From assembly GCA_025936045.1 (NCBI GenBank), contig JAICUB010000011.1, forward strand, positions 1 through 64,000: a stretch of DNA of 64,000 nt, read 5' to 3'. Source of the DNA: Polyangiaceae bacterium. GTDB taxonomy: Bacteria > Myxococcota_A > Polyangia > Polyangiales > Polyangiaceae. The notes under the pieces were generated by a model that worked only from the letters and a program-made list of their open reading frames with translations, had not been told where the DNA came from and did not search any database. The position numbers and the translations under genes were made by a program. Every line of letters starts with the position of its first letter. The first letter of the stretch is position 1. This document shows, in pieces, positions 34,948 to 43,825 of this stretch.

Positions 34948-35667
34948 CTCGCGAACGCGCGCTTCCGCCGCGAGGCGCGCTTCGTCTGCAGCGCGCCGTT
35001 GTTCGTCTGCCGCTCGCCGTCGTTCCTCCGCGCGGCGACGCTCCTCCTGCGGCGTGAGCAAGAGGTCCGTCCCTTCGGCGTCGCGCGCGAAGCGCAGCAT
35101 CCTCACGAGCCTTTTGTCCGGCTTCACGCAATAGTAGAGGTCGAGCGTGCGGCAGCGCGCGTAATCGGGCAGCGAACGGTCGCGCTCGACGAGCTCGAAT
35201 TCGCGCCGATCCCAGAGCGTGAACGGCGCGTCCGCGTCGTCCGCGTCGAAGCGCACGAGCTCCTCGACGCCCATGCTCGTGTAGCGCGCGAGCTTTTCGC
35301 CCCAGGGGCCCTTGTCGAAGTCGCTCTTGCTGATGACCTCGATGCAGAGCTGCGGCGCGCCCCACTCCCACACCTTCCAGTTATCGAACAATAAGTCCGG
35401 CATGCCGAGGCGCAGCATGACGTCGGGCGCACAGCACTGCCTCGGGTCCGTCGGGTCCCAATAGACGAACTGCTCGGAGCCGATGGCGGCGCGGTCGGCG
35501 AACGCCGCCTCCAAGATCTGGAACAGCGCCGTCCGCAGTCCCAAATGGCGTTTCGTTTCCGGCACCTCTTCACTCGTCGGAAAGAGGTCGGGCCGCGGCT
35601 CGCGCACGTAGCGGAGCGGCACCGAAGGTCCGGAGGGTTCGTGCACGACAGCGGGATTGTACCACAC
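34903..35667 (-). CDS. Uma2 family endonuclease-like protein
   Basis: Protein of 254 residues of the Uma2/DUF820 family, restriction-endonuclease-like proteins of unclear cellular role that are multiplied in myxobacteria and cyanobacteria. The PD-(D/E)xK-like region is seen as APDVMLRLGM (D about 80) followed by CIEVISKSD. A charged coiled coil (EERRRAEERRRAADEQ) forms the C-terminus, the usual Uma2 tail. The predicted GTG start at 35667 has no clear ribosome site; a later GTG at 35646 would also work. The 3' end overlaps the convergent amidohydrolase by 45 bases. Confidence 0.82.
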   Translation of the reverse strand: MWYNPAVVHEPSGPSVPLRYVREPRPDLFPTSEEVPETKRHLGLRTALFQILEAAFADRAAIGSEQFVYWDPTDPRQCCAPDVMLRLGMPDLLFDNWKVWEWGAPQLCIEVISKSDFDKGPWGEKLARYTSMGVEELVRFDADDADAPFTLWDRREFELVERDRSLPDYARCRTLDLYYCVKPDKRLVRMLRFARDAEGTDLLLTPQEERRRAEERRRAADEQRRAADEARLAAEARVRELEAELARRAAEQPR

Positions 35668-35714
35668 CCCCTCATTCGGTCACCGCGCGCGCCGGTTGCG
35701 CGCCGCTCGTCGAT

Positions 35715-36311
35715 TTACCCGCCGAACAGCTTGGCGAGCACGCGCATGCCGAGGGAGCGGAAGCGAATGCCGCGGTGAACCGCCGCCGCGACGCACGGTT
35801 CGCCTGGGGCGATCGTGAACGAGTGCTCGCCCCCCGCTTCCATGGAGTGCACGTCGCCGGAACGGAAGAGCACGCCGTGATTGTCGGTGTAGCTACCCTC
35901 GAGAATGAGCACGTCTTCGTGACCCTGGTGGCCGTGCGACGGGAACGTCATGCCTGGCGCGAAACGCGCCAGGTACGCCTGCTCACCGCGAATGCGCGGG
36001 CCGCCCTCGACGCGCACGAGCTCGAGCCCCGGCAGCGGCGCGCGCCGCCAGCTGCGCTTGTCGCGCGTGCGCTCGAGCAAGGACCGCACCTCGCTCTCCG
36101 GCAAATCCCAGAGTTCGGAGAGGCGGTCGAAGAACGGCGCGTACCTGAGCGGCGGCTCCGCCACGGCGAGCATCAGCCGCTCGAGCGAGCCCGCCGGCAC
36201 GCTCGCCGGGTCGAAGAGCTCCGTCAAACGGCCGAGCGACGTGGCGAGCTCCGGCTCGCCGTCGAGGACGTCGGCGGCGGATTCGGCCGGCTTGTCGTCA
36301 TGGGTCGTCAT
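35715..36311 (-). CDS. ChrR-type cupin anti-sigma factor
   Basis: Protein of 198 residues coupled to an ECF sigma factor by ATGA. The C-terminal half is a cupin of the ChrR/anti-ECF type with metal-binding motif S-H-G-H-x3-E-D-V-L-I-L-E-G (about residues 126-138). The N-terminal half is helical but lacks the cysteines and histidines of the ZAS zinc anti-sigma domain usual in ChrR, so the sigma-binding part may be different or lost. In Rhodobacter the pair senses singlet oxygen; here the signal is unknown. Confidence 0.8.
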   Translation of the reverse strand: MTTHDDKPAESAADVLDGEPELATSLGRLTELFDPASVPAGSLERLMLAVAEPPLRYAPFFDRLSELWDLPESEVRSLLERTRDKRSWRRAPLPGLELVRVEGGPRIRGEQAYLARFAPGMTFPSHGHQGHEDVLILEGSYTDNHGVLFRSGDVHSMEAGGEHSFTIAPGEPCVAAAVHRGIRFRSLGMRVLAKLFGG

Positions 36312-36859
36312 GTCTCTCCGAGCGCGCCGCGCAACTTTTGGAGGGCGCTGCGCGTCCTCGATTTGACGGTGCCGATGGGTGCGCCGAGCTTCTCCGCAAT
36401 CTCGCTGCTGCTCAGGCCCTCGAAGTAGCCGAGCACGATGACTTCTTGCTCGTCGGGCGTCATCACGGTGAAGGCCTTGCTCAAGCGTCGATGATCACCA
36501 ATACGCGCCGGATCGACGGACGGATCGCTCGGCCCGTCGGCGCCGAAAGCTTCCAGCGGCACTGCACGCGCGCGCGGCGCGGAACGACGCCGATCGATGG
36601 CGCGGCTCCGGGCGCGAAGCGTGAGCCAGGCGCCGACCGTTCCACGCTCGGTCGAGTAGGTGGCGGCCTTCTGCCACGCTTCGAGGAAGACGTCGTGAAG
36701 CACGTCCTCCGCCTCGGCCCGAACATGCAGGATTTGAAGCATCACCGCGAGGAGCTTCGGCGCGTACCGCGAGTAGAGCGCCGAGAGCGCGGCGCGATCC
36801 CCGCGCGCCATGCGGGCGACGAGCGCCGCGTCCGCTTGCTCGACCTCGGGGTCACCCAT
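36308..36859 (-). CDS. ECF sigma factor, RpoE/ChrR-associated type
   Basis: Sigma factor of 183 residues. Region 2 shows LYSRYAPKLLAVMLQILHVRAEAEDVLHDVFLEAW (about 28-62), region 4 the helix-turn-helix LSSSEIAEKLGAPIGTVKSRTRSALQKLRG at the C-terminus. The start overlaps the M20 hydrolase gene stop by eight bases and its stop overlaps the ChrR gene by ATGA, so all three genes form one unit. The first gene being a peptidase-like enzyme may be incidental. Confidence 0.9.
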   Translation of the reverse strand: MGDPEVEQADAALVARMARGDRAALSALYSRYAPKLLAVMLQILHVRAEAEDVLHDVFLEAWQKAATYSTERGTVGAWLTLRARSRAIDRRRSAPRARAVPLEAFGADGPSDPSVDPARIGDHRRLSKAFTVMTPDEQEVIVLGYFEGLSSSEIAEKLGAPIGTVKSRTRSALQKLRGALGET

Positions 36860-38042
36860 GGACGGACCGCGCTCGCGCCGCCCGGTGCTCCGCGCGCGCT
36901 TGCTCGACGAGGGCCGGATCCTCGAACAGATCGGCGGCCGTATGCGCCATCGCCTTGGCGGCGTCGAGCATGGTGCGAAAGCCGCGCGGGCTCTTCGCGC
37001 ACGCGGCGAACTCGCGCTCGTGGCAGAGCGTCTCCCCCTCGTCGCAAATGGCGAGCCAGGGATGAATCGCGGGCAGCGCGAGGCTCACGTCGCCCATGTC
37101 GGTCGACGCGGCGCCCACGGTCGGATCCGTCTCGCGCGGCGCGTGGCCGAGCGCCGTGAGCGCCGCCGAAAAGCGCCGGACGAGCGTCATGTTGTTGAGC
37201 ATCTCGCGGTAGCCGTTTTCGCGCTCGATCGTGACCTCGACGTTCGAGGCGAGCGCGGCGGCGCGCATGCAGCGCTCCACCGTGTCGACGACGGGAGCGA
37301 GACCGGCGCTCGTCGGCGCGCGCAGCGTGAACTCGCAGGCGGCGTCCTCGACGATGATGTTCGGCGCCTGGCCGCCGTTCGTCACGATGCCGTAGACGCG
37401 CACGCCGTCGCGAAAATGAACGCGCTGCCCGTCGATGAGCCGGAAGGTGTCGAGACACGCGGCGAGCGCGCTCCGCCCGTCCCAGGGTGCGAACGCGGCA
37501 TGCGCCGGCGAACCGTGAAATGCGGCGCTGAGACGCGTCGTCGCGAGCGCCGGATGCGCGAGCACGTCGCGATCGAAGGGGTGAAACATCATCGCGGCGT
37601 CCACGCCTTCGAACGTGCCGCCCTCGAGCAGGCGGATCTTGCCGCCGCCGCCCTCTTCCGCGGGCGTGCCCACGAGCTCGATCGAGCCGGCGAGCGCCGG
37701 CGCTTGGCGAGCGAGCGCGAGAAACGCGCCCACGGCGGCCCCCGCGATCAAGTTGTGACCGCACGCGTGTCCGAGCTCCGGCAGCGCGTCGTACTCGGCG
37801 AGCACGGCGATGCGCGGCGAGGCCTTCGCTCCCGCGCGCGCTCGAAACGCCGTCTCCATCCCGGCGAGCCCGCGTTCGACGCTGACGCTCGCGGTCGCTT
37901 CGACGAGCTCGGCGATCCACGCGCTCGCGCGGCGTTCGTCGAAAGAAAGCTCGGGGGTTTCGTGAATGCGGCGCGAGAGGTCGACCAGCTTGTCGCTGAG
38001 CTCGTCGACGGTGCGATCGATGGCGGCGCGGTCGAGCGACAT
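36852..38042 (-). CDS. M20-family amidohydrolase / metallopeptidase
   Basis: Zinc-dependent hydrolase of 396 residues of the M20/amidohydrolase (AbgB/PM20D2-like) kind, cleaving amide bonds of N-acyl amino acids or small peptides in the cytoplasm. Motifs: LAEYDALPELGHACGHN (metal site, about 77-93), TPAEEGGGGK (catalytic Glu), VDAAMMFHP, GQAPNIIVEDAACEF (dimerisation) and a terminal HEREF. The ATG at 38042 is chosen because an upstream start would reach into the divergent ApbE promoter. Its stop overlaps the sigma factor gene by eight bases. Confidence 0.88.
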   Translation of the reverse strand: MSLDRAAIDRTVDELSDKLVDLSRRIHETPELSFDERRASAWIAELVEATASVSVERGLAGMETAFRARAGAKASPRIAVLAEYDALPELGHACGHNLIAGAAVGAFLALARQAPALAGSIELVGTPAEEGGGGKIRLLEGGTFEGVDAAMMFHPFDRDVLAHPALATTRLSAAFHGSPAHAAFAPWDGRSALAACLDTFRLIDGQRVHFRDGVRVYGIVTNGGQAPNIIVEDAACEFTLRAPTSAGLAPVVDTVERCMRAAALASNVEVTIERENGYREMLNNMTLVRRFSAALTALGHAPRETDPTVGAASTDMGDVSLALPAIHPWLAICDEGETLCHEREFAACAKSPRGFRTMLDAAKAMAHTAADLFEDPALVEQARAEHRAARARSVHG

Positions 38043-38083
38043 GGGGCTACCATAGGCGTCCGTGCGGCGCCGTGCCATAACCG

Positions 38084-39277
38084 GTGACACGAGCGCCCGT
38101 GACCCAAAATTACCGGGGAAAAGTCGTCGGCTCCGTCCTTTGCCTCTGGCTTGCGAGCGTGGCTTGCGCGAACGGCGCGGCGCCCACGAACGGTCCTTCG
38201 CGCTCGCGGCCGCCCGTCGCGGGAACCGGAGCGGCCGTCGCGAGCGCGAGCGCGCCGCCGAGCAGCGCGCCGCCTCCGGTCGCTCGCGCGAGACCCGCGG
38301 CGTTCGAACCGCAAAAGCTCGAGGTGCACGAGCAGGCGATGGGCACGACCGTGACCTTCGTCGCGTACACGAACGAGCACGTGGGTGAAGCCGCGACGCG
38401 CGACGCGATCACGCGCTCGCTCGCGGAGATGCGGCGCCTCGAAGCGATCCTGAGCGAGTGGCGCAGCGACAGCGACATCGGCCGCGTCAATGCCAAGCCC
38501 GGTGAATGGGTGAACGTCGGGCCCGAGGCGCTCGCAGTGATCCAAAAGGGACTTTGGGCCGGCAAGGTCTCGGGCGGCGTGTTCGACATCACGTTCCAGG
38601 CGATGAGCGGCCTCTGGAAATTCGGAAGCGCGCAGGAGCAAAACCCGAAGCCGCCCTCGCCCGCGGCCGTCGCCGCCGCGAAGAAGCACGTCGATTACCG
38701 CAAGGTCGAGGTGTCGGAGGCCGAGCACCAGGTGCGGCTCGGCAAGGGGCAGCAAATGGGGCTCGGCGGTATCGCCAAGGGGTACATCGTCGATCGCGCG
38801 GCGCACGTGCTGCGCGAGGCCGGGCTCGACGCGTTCCTCGTGCAGGCGGGCGGCGATCTCTACGGGGCGGGGCACAAGCCGGACGGCTCGCACTGGGTGA
38901 GCGGCATTCAGGATCCGCGCGCGCCCCAGGGTCACTACTTTGCGACCATCGAGCTCGAGGATCACGCTTTCTCGACGGCGGGCGACTACGCGCGCGCGTA
39001 CGTCGTCGGCGGCAGGCGCTACCACCACATCATCGATCCGCGCACCGGCTATCCCGCGACGGCGAGCCGCAGCGTCACGGTGTGGGCGCCCGACGCGTTC
39101 GTCGCGGATGCGGTCGACGACGCCGTTTTCATCCTCGGTCCCGAGAAGGGGCTCGAGCTCACGGCCTCGCTCGACGGCGTCGGCGTCGTCATCGTCGACA
39201 AGGACAATCGGGTGACGGTGAGCCCGCGGCTCGCGGGCAAGGTGAACCTCCTCACTCAGCCGACGGACGGGCTCTGA
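38084..39277 (+). CDS. apbE: FAD:protein FMN transferase (ApbE) lipoprotein
   Basis: Enzyme of 397 residues (or 392 from GTG 38099) that attaches FMN from FAD to a threonine in periplasmic redox proteins such as Rnf/Nqr subunits. A signal with lipobox-like A-S-V-A-C and an Ala/Pro linker precede the ApbE domain: EQAMGTTVTFVAY (about 83-95), LGGIAKGYIVDRAA, FLVQAGGDLYG, HHIIDPRTGYPA and SVTVWAPDAFVADAVD. The region is divergent from the M20 hydrolase gene. No rnf or nqr genes are in the window, so the target is elsewhere. Confidence 0.92.
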   Translation: MTRAPVTQNYRGKVVGSVLCLWLASVACANGAAPTNGPSRSRPPVAGTGAAVASASAPPSSAPPPVARARPAAFEPQKLEVHEQAMGTTVTFVAYTNEHVGEAATRDAITRSLAEMRRLEAILSEWRSDSDIGRVNAKPGEWVNVGPEALAVIQKGLWAGKVSGGVFDITFQAMSGLWKFGSAQEQNPKPPSPAAVAAAKKHVDYRKVEVSEAEHQVRLGKGQQMGLGGIAKGYIVDRAAHVLREAGLDAFLVQAGGDLYGAGHKPDGSHWVSGIQDPRAPQGHYFATIELEDHAFSTAGDYARAYVVGGRRYHHIIDPRTGYPATASRSVTVWAPDAFVADAVDDAVFILGPEKGLELTASLDGVGVVIVDKDNRVTVSPRLAGKVNLLTQPTDGL

Positions 39278-39282
39278 GAGGG

Positions 39283-39321
39283 GGGTTCACCTCCACGCGC
39301 GGTTCAGCCAATGCTGCCAGC
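39283..39321 (+). repeat. 39-bp intergenic repeat, copy 3
   Basis: GGGT, 24 bases, ATGCTGCCAGC, followed by a second CACGCGCGG that also occurs inside the element. Lies between convergent apbE and the GYF-like gene. Confidence 0.75.
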
Positions 39322-39354
39322 GCCTGCACGCGCGGCACCGAACTCCGCCGCCGC

Positions 39355-40524
39355 TCAGAGTGAGCCGTTGAGCGGATCGTAGTCGCTGCCCTTCGCCTTT
39401 TTGCCCTTCTTCGGCGCGGCGAACATCGAGTCGGGCTTGTCCGGAGCGGCGGCCGCGTGCGACGCCGCACGAGTAGGCGCGGCGTGCGTCGGCGCGGCAT
39501 GCGCCGGCGCGGCGTGCGCCGGAGCGCTCACCGGCTTCGACGCCGCGGGCTTCGTCGGAGCGCTCGTGTCCGAGGCGCTCTTGTCCGAGGCGGTGGTCGT
39601 GTCGCCCGCATGCGCGGTGGTGTCGGTGCCGGTCGAGGTCGTGCCCGGAGACGCCGTCGAGGCCGTGCCCGGAGTCGACGGCGACACGGAGGTGCTCGCG
39701 GGCGCGGTCGTCGCCGTCGGTGCGAGCGCGGGCGTTTCACTCGTTAGCGCGGCGGCAGCCGCGGCCATCTGCTCCACCGCGCGGGGCGTGCCGAAACTCG
39801 GGCCGCCGAGCGCCTTCTCGAGCTCGAGATACTTTGCCTCGCTGCCGACGGAGCGCGCGGCCGCGTGCACGAGGTCGTTGCGATAAAGCGTCACGGCGGC
39901 TCCCGCGGCGAGCGCAACCACGACGAGCCATCCGCCGCCGGAGCTCCGCTGCGAATACTGAGTGCGGGCGAACGGTGCGGTCGAGAGCGGCGCAGACGGA
40001 GGGACAAACGAGGGAACGGGCGACGCGAGCGGATTGATGACCGGCCGAGCGCTCGGCGGCGGCGGGGCCGAGCGAACGGGGTTCGCAACCGTGGACGCGT
40101 AGGGGGAGACCGACGGCTTCGGGGGCGGATTCGACCACGCGACGGGGGCCGCTGCGGCCCGCGGCGGATTCGACAAGTTTTGGCGAGGCGGCCATGCGCT
40201 CGCGGTCTGCGTCATGGGCTTCGGGGGTGGCGTGGGCAGGCCGACACGAGGCGGCCACGAGGTGGACGTTTGCGCGAGCTGCTGCGGCGGCGCCAGGGGC
40301 CGCGGCGGCGGGGCCGAAACAGGAATGCTCACTTTCTCCGCTTCAGCGGGCTCTTCATCGAGGCCCGCGACGACGCTGAGCGGCAGCCACTCGGTCATCC
40401 CCGGCTGCCAGAGGAGCGTGTCCGCCTCGATGACCTCCAGACGGAACAAGTCGTCGAGTTGCTCGAGCGTGAGTTGTTTCACGTCGTCAGGCGCGATGCG
40501 GACATGCCAGAGGTCGTCGTCCAT
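39355..40524 (-). CDS. GYF-like domain membrane protein, Pro-rich
   Basis: Protein of 389 residues with an N-terminal 50-residue GYF_2-like module (LWHVRIAPDD...TLEQLDDLFRL...TLLWQPGMTEWLPLSVV), a module found in myxobacterial signalling and motility proteins such as AgmX/GltJ. A long Pro/Ser-rich region follows, then one membrane helix (WLVVVALAAGAAVTLYRN, about 202-220), an Ala/Thr-rich extracytoplasmic stretch, and a lysine-rich end with SDYDPLNGSL. The order (GYF-like head in cytoplasm, one TM, long low-complexity tail) suggests an adaptor at the membrane. Family assignment is by eye. Confidence 0.72.
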   Translation of the reverse strand: MDDDLWHVRIAPDDVKQLTLEQLDDLFRLEVIEADTLLWQPGMTEWLPLSVVAGLDEEPAEAEKVSIPVSAPPPRPLAPPQQLAQTSTSWPPRVGLPTPPPKPMTQTASAWPPRQNLSNPPRAAAAPVAWSNPPPKPSVSPYASTVANPVRSAPPPPSARPVINPLASPVPSFVPPSAPLSTAPFARTQYSQRSSGGGWLVVVALAAGAAVTLYRNDLVHAAARSVGSEAKYLELEKALGGPSFGTPRAVEQMAAAAAALTSETPALAPTATTAPASTSVSPSTPGTASTASPGTTSTGTDTTAHAGDTTTASDKSASDTSAPTKPAASKPVSAPAHAAPAHAAPTHAAPTRAASHAAAAPDKPDSMFAAPKKGKKAKGSDYDPLNGSL

Positions 40525-40706
40525 GGACCAAACGATAACAGTTGGTCAGCGGGCCGCAGCCTCTAGTCGACCACTCTGGATATGTTTGTCACTCAAACCA
40601 TTTGGGTAGAGTGGATTTTTCTTCAAAAAACGGATTTTTCACCCTTTGCCGGTGACCTGTGCATTGATTGGGCGGGCCGCGCGCATCGCGGCGGTCCCTT
40701 CGGACG
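40525..40706. other. AT-richer divergent promoter region
   Basis: 182 bases between the divergent GYF-like and coiled-coil genes. It contains the most AT-rich stretch of the neighbourhood (40575-40640, several runs of T/A) and must hold both promoters. TTGTCA (40586-40591) and TAGAGT (40607-40612) are 15 bases apart, a weak promoter match for the plus strand. No gene seen. Confidence 0.35.
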
Positions 40707-41468
40707 ATGGCTAACTGGCAAGACGATCCCGACCTCGCCGGCCTCCGACCCCGCCGCGGTAACACCCCCTGGGGACGCATCCTCGTCGGGGTTTTGTTCG
40801 TCGGCTGCGGCACCTTCGCGCTCGCGTACTACCTGCCGCTCTACCGCGCCCACCACGCGCTCAGCGACGATCACGCGCGCCTCCGGGAGAAGCTCGAAAG
40901 CGTCGAGCAGACGCTCGCGAAGACGGAGAGCGACCTCAAGAGCGTGACGGCCAAGCGCGACGAGCTCGCCGCGAGCGCCGAGCAGGAAGAGTCGAAGCGC
41001 AGCAAGAGCTCGAGCGACTTCGGGTCTCTGAAGGACGCGCTCGCGAACGCGGCGGACAAGGCGATCAAGAGGAAGGCCGCCGTCGTGGGCGCGGACCCGA
41101 GCGGCGCGCGGCTCGCGCTCGCCCCCGGGCAAGTGTTCTCGGCAGGCAAGCTCGACGTGAGCGCGTCCGGAGCGGCGCTGCTCTGCGCCGTCGCGAAGGC
41201 AGCGGGCTCGCGCGCGCTGCACGTCACCGGGGTCGCGACGGACGCGGACGTGCCCGCTCAGCTCAAGACGAAGTACGGGACCGCGTGGGAGTACACCGCG
41301 GCCGCCGCCGCTTCCGTCGCCGAGACGCTGCACGACAAGTGCTCGGTGCCGGGCACGAAGCTCTACGCCGAAGCGAGCGACGGTTCGCGCCCTAGCTCGC
41401 CCGCCTTCGGTGGTTCGGCGCCGTCGCCGCGCATCGAGCTCGCCGTCACGAACGACGCGAAGCCGTAG
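40707..41468 (+). CDS. Membrane-anchored coiled-coil protein
   Basis: Protein of 253 residues. A short cytoplasmic N-terminus is followed by one membrane segment (RILVGVLFVGCGTFALAYYL, about 23-42), a coiled coil (about 55-115) with regular heptads (DDHARLREKLESVEQTL...), and a C-terminal alpha/beta domain (120-240) that resembles MotB/OmpA in outline (SALHVTGVATDAD-like strand, AAAASVAETLHDKC helix). I do not see the diagnostic peptidoglycan-binding residues. It could be an envelope-spanning adaptor. The ATG at 40707 is used because an upstream TTG lacks a good ribosome site. Confidence 0.68.
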   Translation: MANWQDDPDLAGLRPRRGNTPWGRILVGVLFVGCGTFALAYYLPLYRAHHALSDDHARLREKLESVEQTLAKTESDLKSVTAKRDELAASAEQEESKRSKSSSDFGSLKDALANAADKAIKRKAAVVGADPSGARLALAPGQVFSAGKLDVSASGAALLCAVAKAAGSRALHVTGVATDADVPAQLKTKYGTAWEYTAAAAASVAETLHDKCSVPGTKLYAEASDGSRPSSPAFGGSAPSPRIELAVTNDAKP

Positions 41469-41479
41469 CGGCCGAACCT

Positions 41480-41519
41480 GCTGGCAGCACGCGCCGGACG
41501 GCGCCGTGAGGTGGAACCC
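41480..41519 (-). repeat. 39/40-bp intergenic repeat, copy 4
   Basis: Minus-strand copy: GGGT, 25 bases, G then TGCTGCCAGC. One base longer than the others. Makes up most of the 55-base convergent gap before the mannose-1-phosphate guanylyltransferase gene. Confidence 0.7.
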
Positions 41520-41523
41520 AAGC

Positions 41524-42630
41524 TCAGAGCTTGTCGTGGTGGCCCGCCTGCGCGAGCGCCTCCACGATCGCGCGGACGCCTTGCGCGTTTTCTCGCTTCA
41601 TCACGAGCAGGGCGTCGTCCGTTTCGACGATGCAAAGGTCGTCCACGCCGAGGGCGACCATCACGCGCTTTTTCTCGTGGCTGCGGAGGTCGAGCAGGAG
41701 GTTGCGCTCGCCCTCGAGCACGAAGCCGTGATCGTGCGCGGCGTTGCCGGCGGCGTCCTTCGGCGCAAGCTCCCACGCGCTCTCCCAGCTACCGAGATCG
41801 CTCCAGCCGACGTTCGCGGGCACGACCTCGAACGCGCCCACCTTTTCCATCACGCCCACGTCGATGCTCACGCCCTTCACCGTTTCGAACACGGCTTTGG
41901 TCGCTTTCGCTTCGCTCTCCGCGCCGCTCTTGGCCGCGTCCTCGATGCGCGCGAGGCCTGCGGCGAGCTCGGGCAAATGCCGGCTGATTTCCTGGAGCAG
42001 GCGCTCGGCCCGGAAGAAGAACATCCCGGCGTTCCAGACGTAGTTGCCCTTGTCGAGGTACTCCGTCGCCTGGGCGACGCCCGGCTTCTCGACGAAGCGC
42101 ACGCCCTGGCGCACGCCGGGCCGGACCTCGCCGCCGAGCTCGATGTAGCCGTAGCCGGTGTCGGGCCGCGTGGGTTCGATGCCGACCGTCGCGATCGAGC
42201 CGCGTGCCGCCGCGTCGAGCGCGCGCGAGAGCACTTCGCGGAAGCCGGGCTCGTCGGCGATGTGGTGATCGCTCGGGAGCACCATGACGACGGCGTCCGG
42301 ATCGCGGCGGCGCGCGATCGACGCCGCCCAGCCGATGCACGGCGCCGTGTTGCGCGCGACCGGCTCGCCCAAGAACGACGCGTCCGGCAGCATCGGCAGC
42401 GCGCTCCGCGTCGCCGGCAAGAGATCGGCGCCGGTCGCGATCAGGATACGCTCGTGCGGCACGAGCGGCTCGATGCGCGCGACGGTCGCGCCGATGAGCG
42501 GCAGCTCCGCATTGGGGCCGAGCCGGAGCAGCTGCTTCGGCAGCGCGCGGCGTGACGCCGGCCAGAAGCGGGTACCGCTACCGCCCGCGAGGATGACCGC
42601 AAAGACATGGTCGAGCGCGCTCTTCGTCAT
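41524..42630 (-). CDS. manC: Mannose-1-phosphate guanylyltransferase
   Basis: Makes GDP-mannose from mannose-1-phosphate and GTP for exopolysaccharide, O-antigen and glycoprotein synthesis. The nucleotidyltransferase signature AVILAGGSGTRFWPASRRALPKQLL (starts about residue 11) is perfect. Further family features are FLGEPVARNTAPCIGWAA, VMVLPSDHHIAD, FVEKPG, NYVWNAGMFFFRAERLLQEI and VGWSDLGSWESAWEL. Length 368 fits the monofunctional type, shorter than the bifunctional ManC with an isomerase domain (about 470). The gene stands alone. Confidence 0.93.
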   Translation of the reverse strand: MTKSALDHVFAVILAGGSGTRFWPASRRALPKQLLRLGPNAELPLIGATVARIEPLVPHERILIATGADLLPATRSALPMLPDASFLGEPVARNTAPCIGWAASIARRRDPDAVVMVLPSDHHIADEPGFREVLSRALDAAARGSIATVGIEPTRPDTGYGYIELGGEVRPGVRQGVRFVEKPGVAQATEYLDKGNYVWNAGMFFFRAERLLQEISRHLPELAAGLARIEDAAKSGAESEAKATKAVFETVKGVSIDVGVMEKVGAFEVVPANVGWSDLGSWESAWELAPKDAAGNAAHDHGFVLEGERNLLLDLRSHEKKRVMVALGVDDLCIVETDDALLVMKRENAQGVRAIVEALAQAGHHDKL

Positions 42631-42678
42631 GCACGCCTTTTTTCACCCGCCCGCGCGCGTTGTAAAGCGCCGAGAGGC

Positions 42679-43266
42679 TCAGGCGTCCGGTTCGTCGCGC
42701 TCGGGCTCTTCGCTCTCGGCTTCGTCCGGCAGCTCGTCGAGCCCGCCGCCGCCGCGCACGGGGATGGCGCGCGCCAGGGCGACCTTTTCGAGCGCCGCGC
42801 CGAGCTGCTCGCGATCGTTCACCTCCGGCAGGTAGGCGTGCGTGCCGTCCCAGAGGTCGATGACGATGGCGCTCGGGGAATCGAGCAAGATGCGATCGAT
42901 CTGCGCCCATTTGTAGCGCCGCAAGCGCGGGATCCCGAGCGAGACGACCTCGCGGAATTCGAGTCCGTCCGGACGGATGCGCACGCCGCGCATGCTCGTC
43001 TTGATGAGCGAAGAGACGGCGCCGGCGACCAAGAGCAGCGACACCGTGCGCGCGCCGATCACGCCGCGCGCGCTGCGCTCGACGATCTGCAAATAGAGGA
43101 AGCTATTGACCGGAGCCTGGTAGGCGACGAACACCGTGATGACGGCGCCGATCGCGCAGACGAGATAGAACACCGACGGCAGATGCGCGGCGAGCGGCGG
43201 ACCGAACGCCGTCTCGGTCGGCCTGTAACTCATGTCGAAGCCCGGCGGGCGGGACGGGCGAGCCAT
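42679..43266 (-). CDS. PH-like domain membrane protein
   Basis: Protein of 195 residues with two membrane segments (HLPSVFYLVCAIGAVITVFVAY about 30-50 and ARTVSLLLVAGAVSS about 72-90) and a following beta domain of the bacterial-PH type (GVRIRPDGLEFREVVSLGIPRLRRYKWAQIDRILLDSPSAIVIDLWDG). The end is acidic. It likely sits at the inner membrane. The start of a neighbouring divergent gene (ybeY) is 91 bases away. Function unknown. Confidence 0.7.
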   Translation of the reverse strand: MARPSRPPGFDMSYRPTETAFGPPLAAHLPSVFYLVCAIGAVITVFVAYQAPVNSFLYLQIVERSARGVIGARTVSLLLVAGAVSSLIKTSMRGVRIRPDGLEFREVVSLGIPRLRRYKWAQIDRILLDSPSAIVIDLWDGTHAYLPEVNDREQLGAALEKVALARAIPVRGGGGLDELPDEAESEEPERDEPDA

Positions 43267-43357
43267 GTGTCATGGAACCTAACCGCGGCTCGTTTCTTTG
43301 GGTAGCCGTGACGTCCGGGCGTTCGCGTCGGGAGCGAAGGATGGTACGACCCGGGGC

Positions 43358-43825
43358 GTGCCGACGATTCTGCTCCGTAAGACCCGCGGAGGACCGAAGA
43401 CCCTGGCGCGCCGCCTGCAAGCACAGGCCGATCGCATGCTCGCGTACCTCCATCTCGCCGAGGCCGAGCTCAGCGTGGTCCTCGTGAACGACCGTGACAT
43501 CCAGGTCCTCAATCGCGACCACCGCGGGAAGGATCGCCCCACGGACGTGCTCGCTTTCCCGCTCGGCCGCGCGCCGACCAAGGATCACCCCCGCCTCTTG
43601 GGTGATGTCGTGATTTCGCTCCCGACCGCCGCGCGCCAAGCCAAAAGTCGCAAGCGCGCTCTCTTACCGGAAGCGCGGTTTCTGCTCGCGCACGGCTTAC
43701 TGCACTTGATTGGCTACGACCACGCGACCAAGTTGCAGAAGCAGCGTATGGACTCCGCAACACGGCGGCTCGTGCGCGCGGCCACGGCCCCCCCAAAAAC
43801 CCGTCAAAAGCGGATTGCACGCTGA
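43358..43825 (+). CDS. ybeY: rRNA maturation endoribonuclease YbeY
   Basis: Zinc endoribonuclease needed for 16S rRNA 3' end maturation and ribosome quality control. The start is a GTG at 43358 (155 residues, normal length). Landmarks: SVVLVNDRDIQVLNRDHRGKDRPTDVLAFPL (about 39-69), LLGDVVIS, and the zinc motif H112-G-L-L-H116-L-I-G-Y-D-H122. The gene diverges from a PH-like membrane protein, and a 426-base gap with hairpins follows before the HU-like gene. Confidence 0.93.
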   Translation: MPTILLRKTRGGPKTLARRLQAQADRMLAYLHLAEAELSVVLVNDRDIQVLNRDHRGKDRPTDVLAFPLGRAPTKDHPRLLGDVVISLPTAARQAKSRKRALLPEARFLLAHGLLHLIGYDHATKLQKQRMDSATRRLVRAATAPPKTRQKRIAR

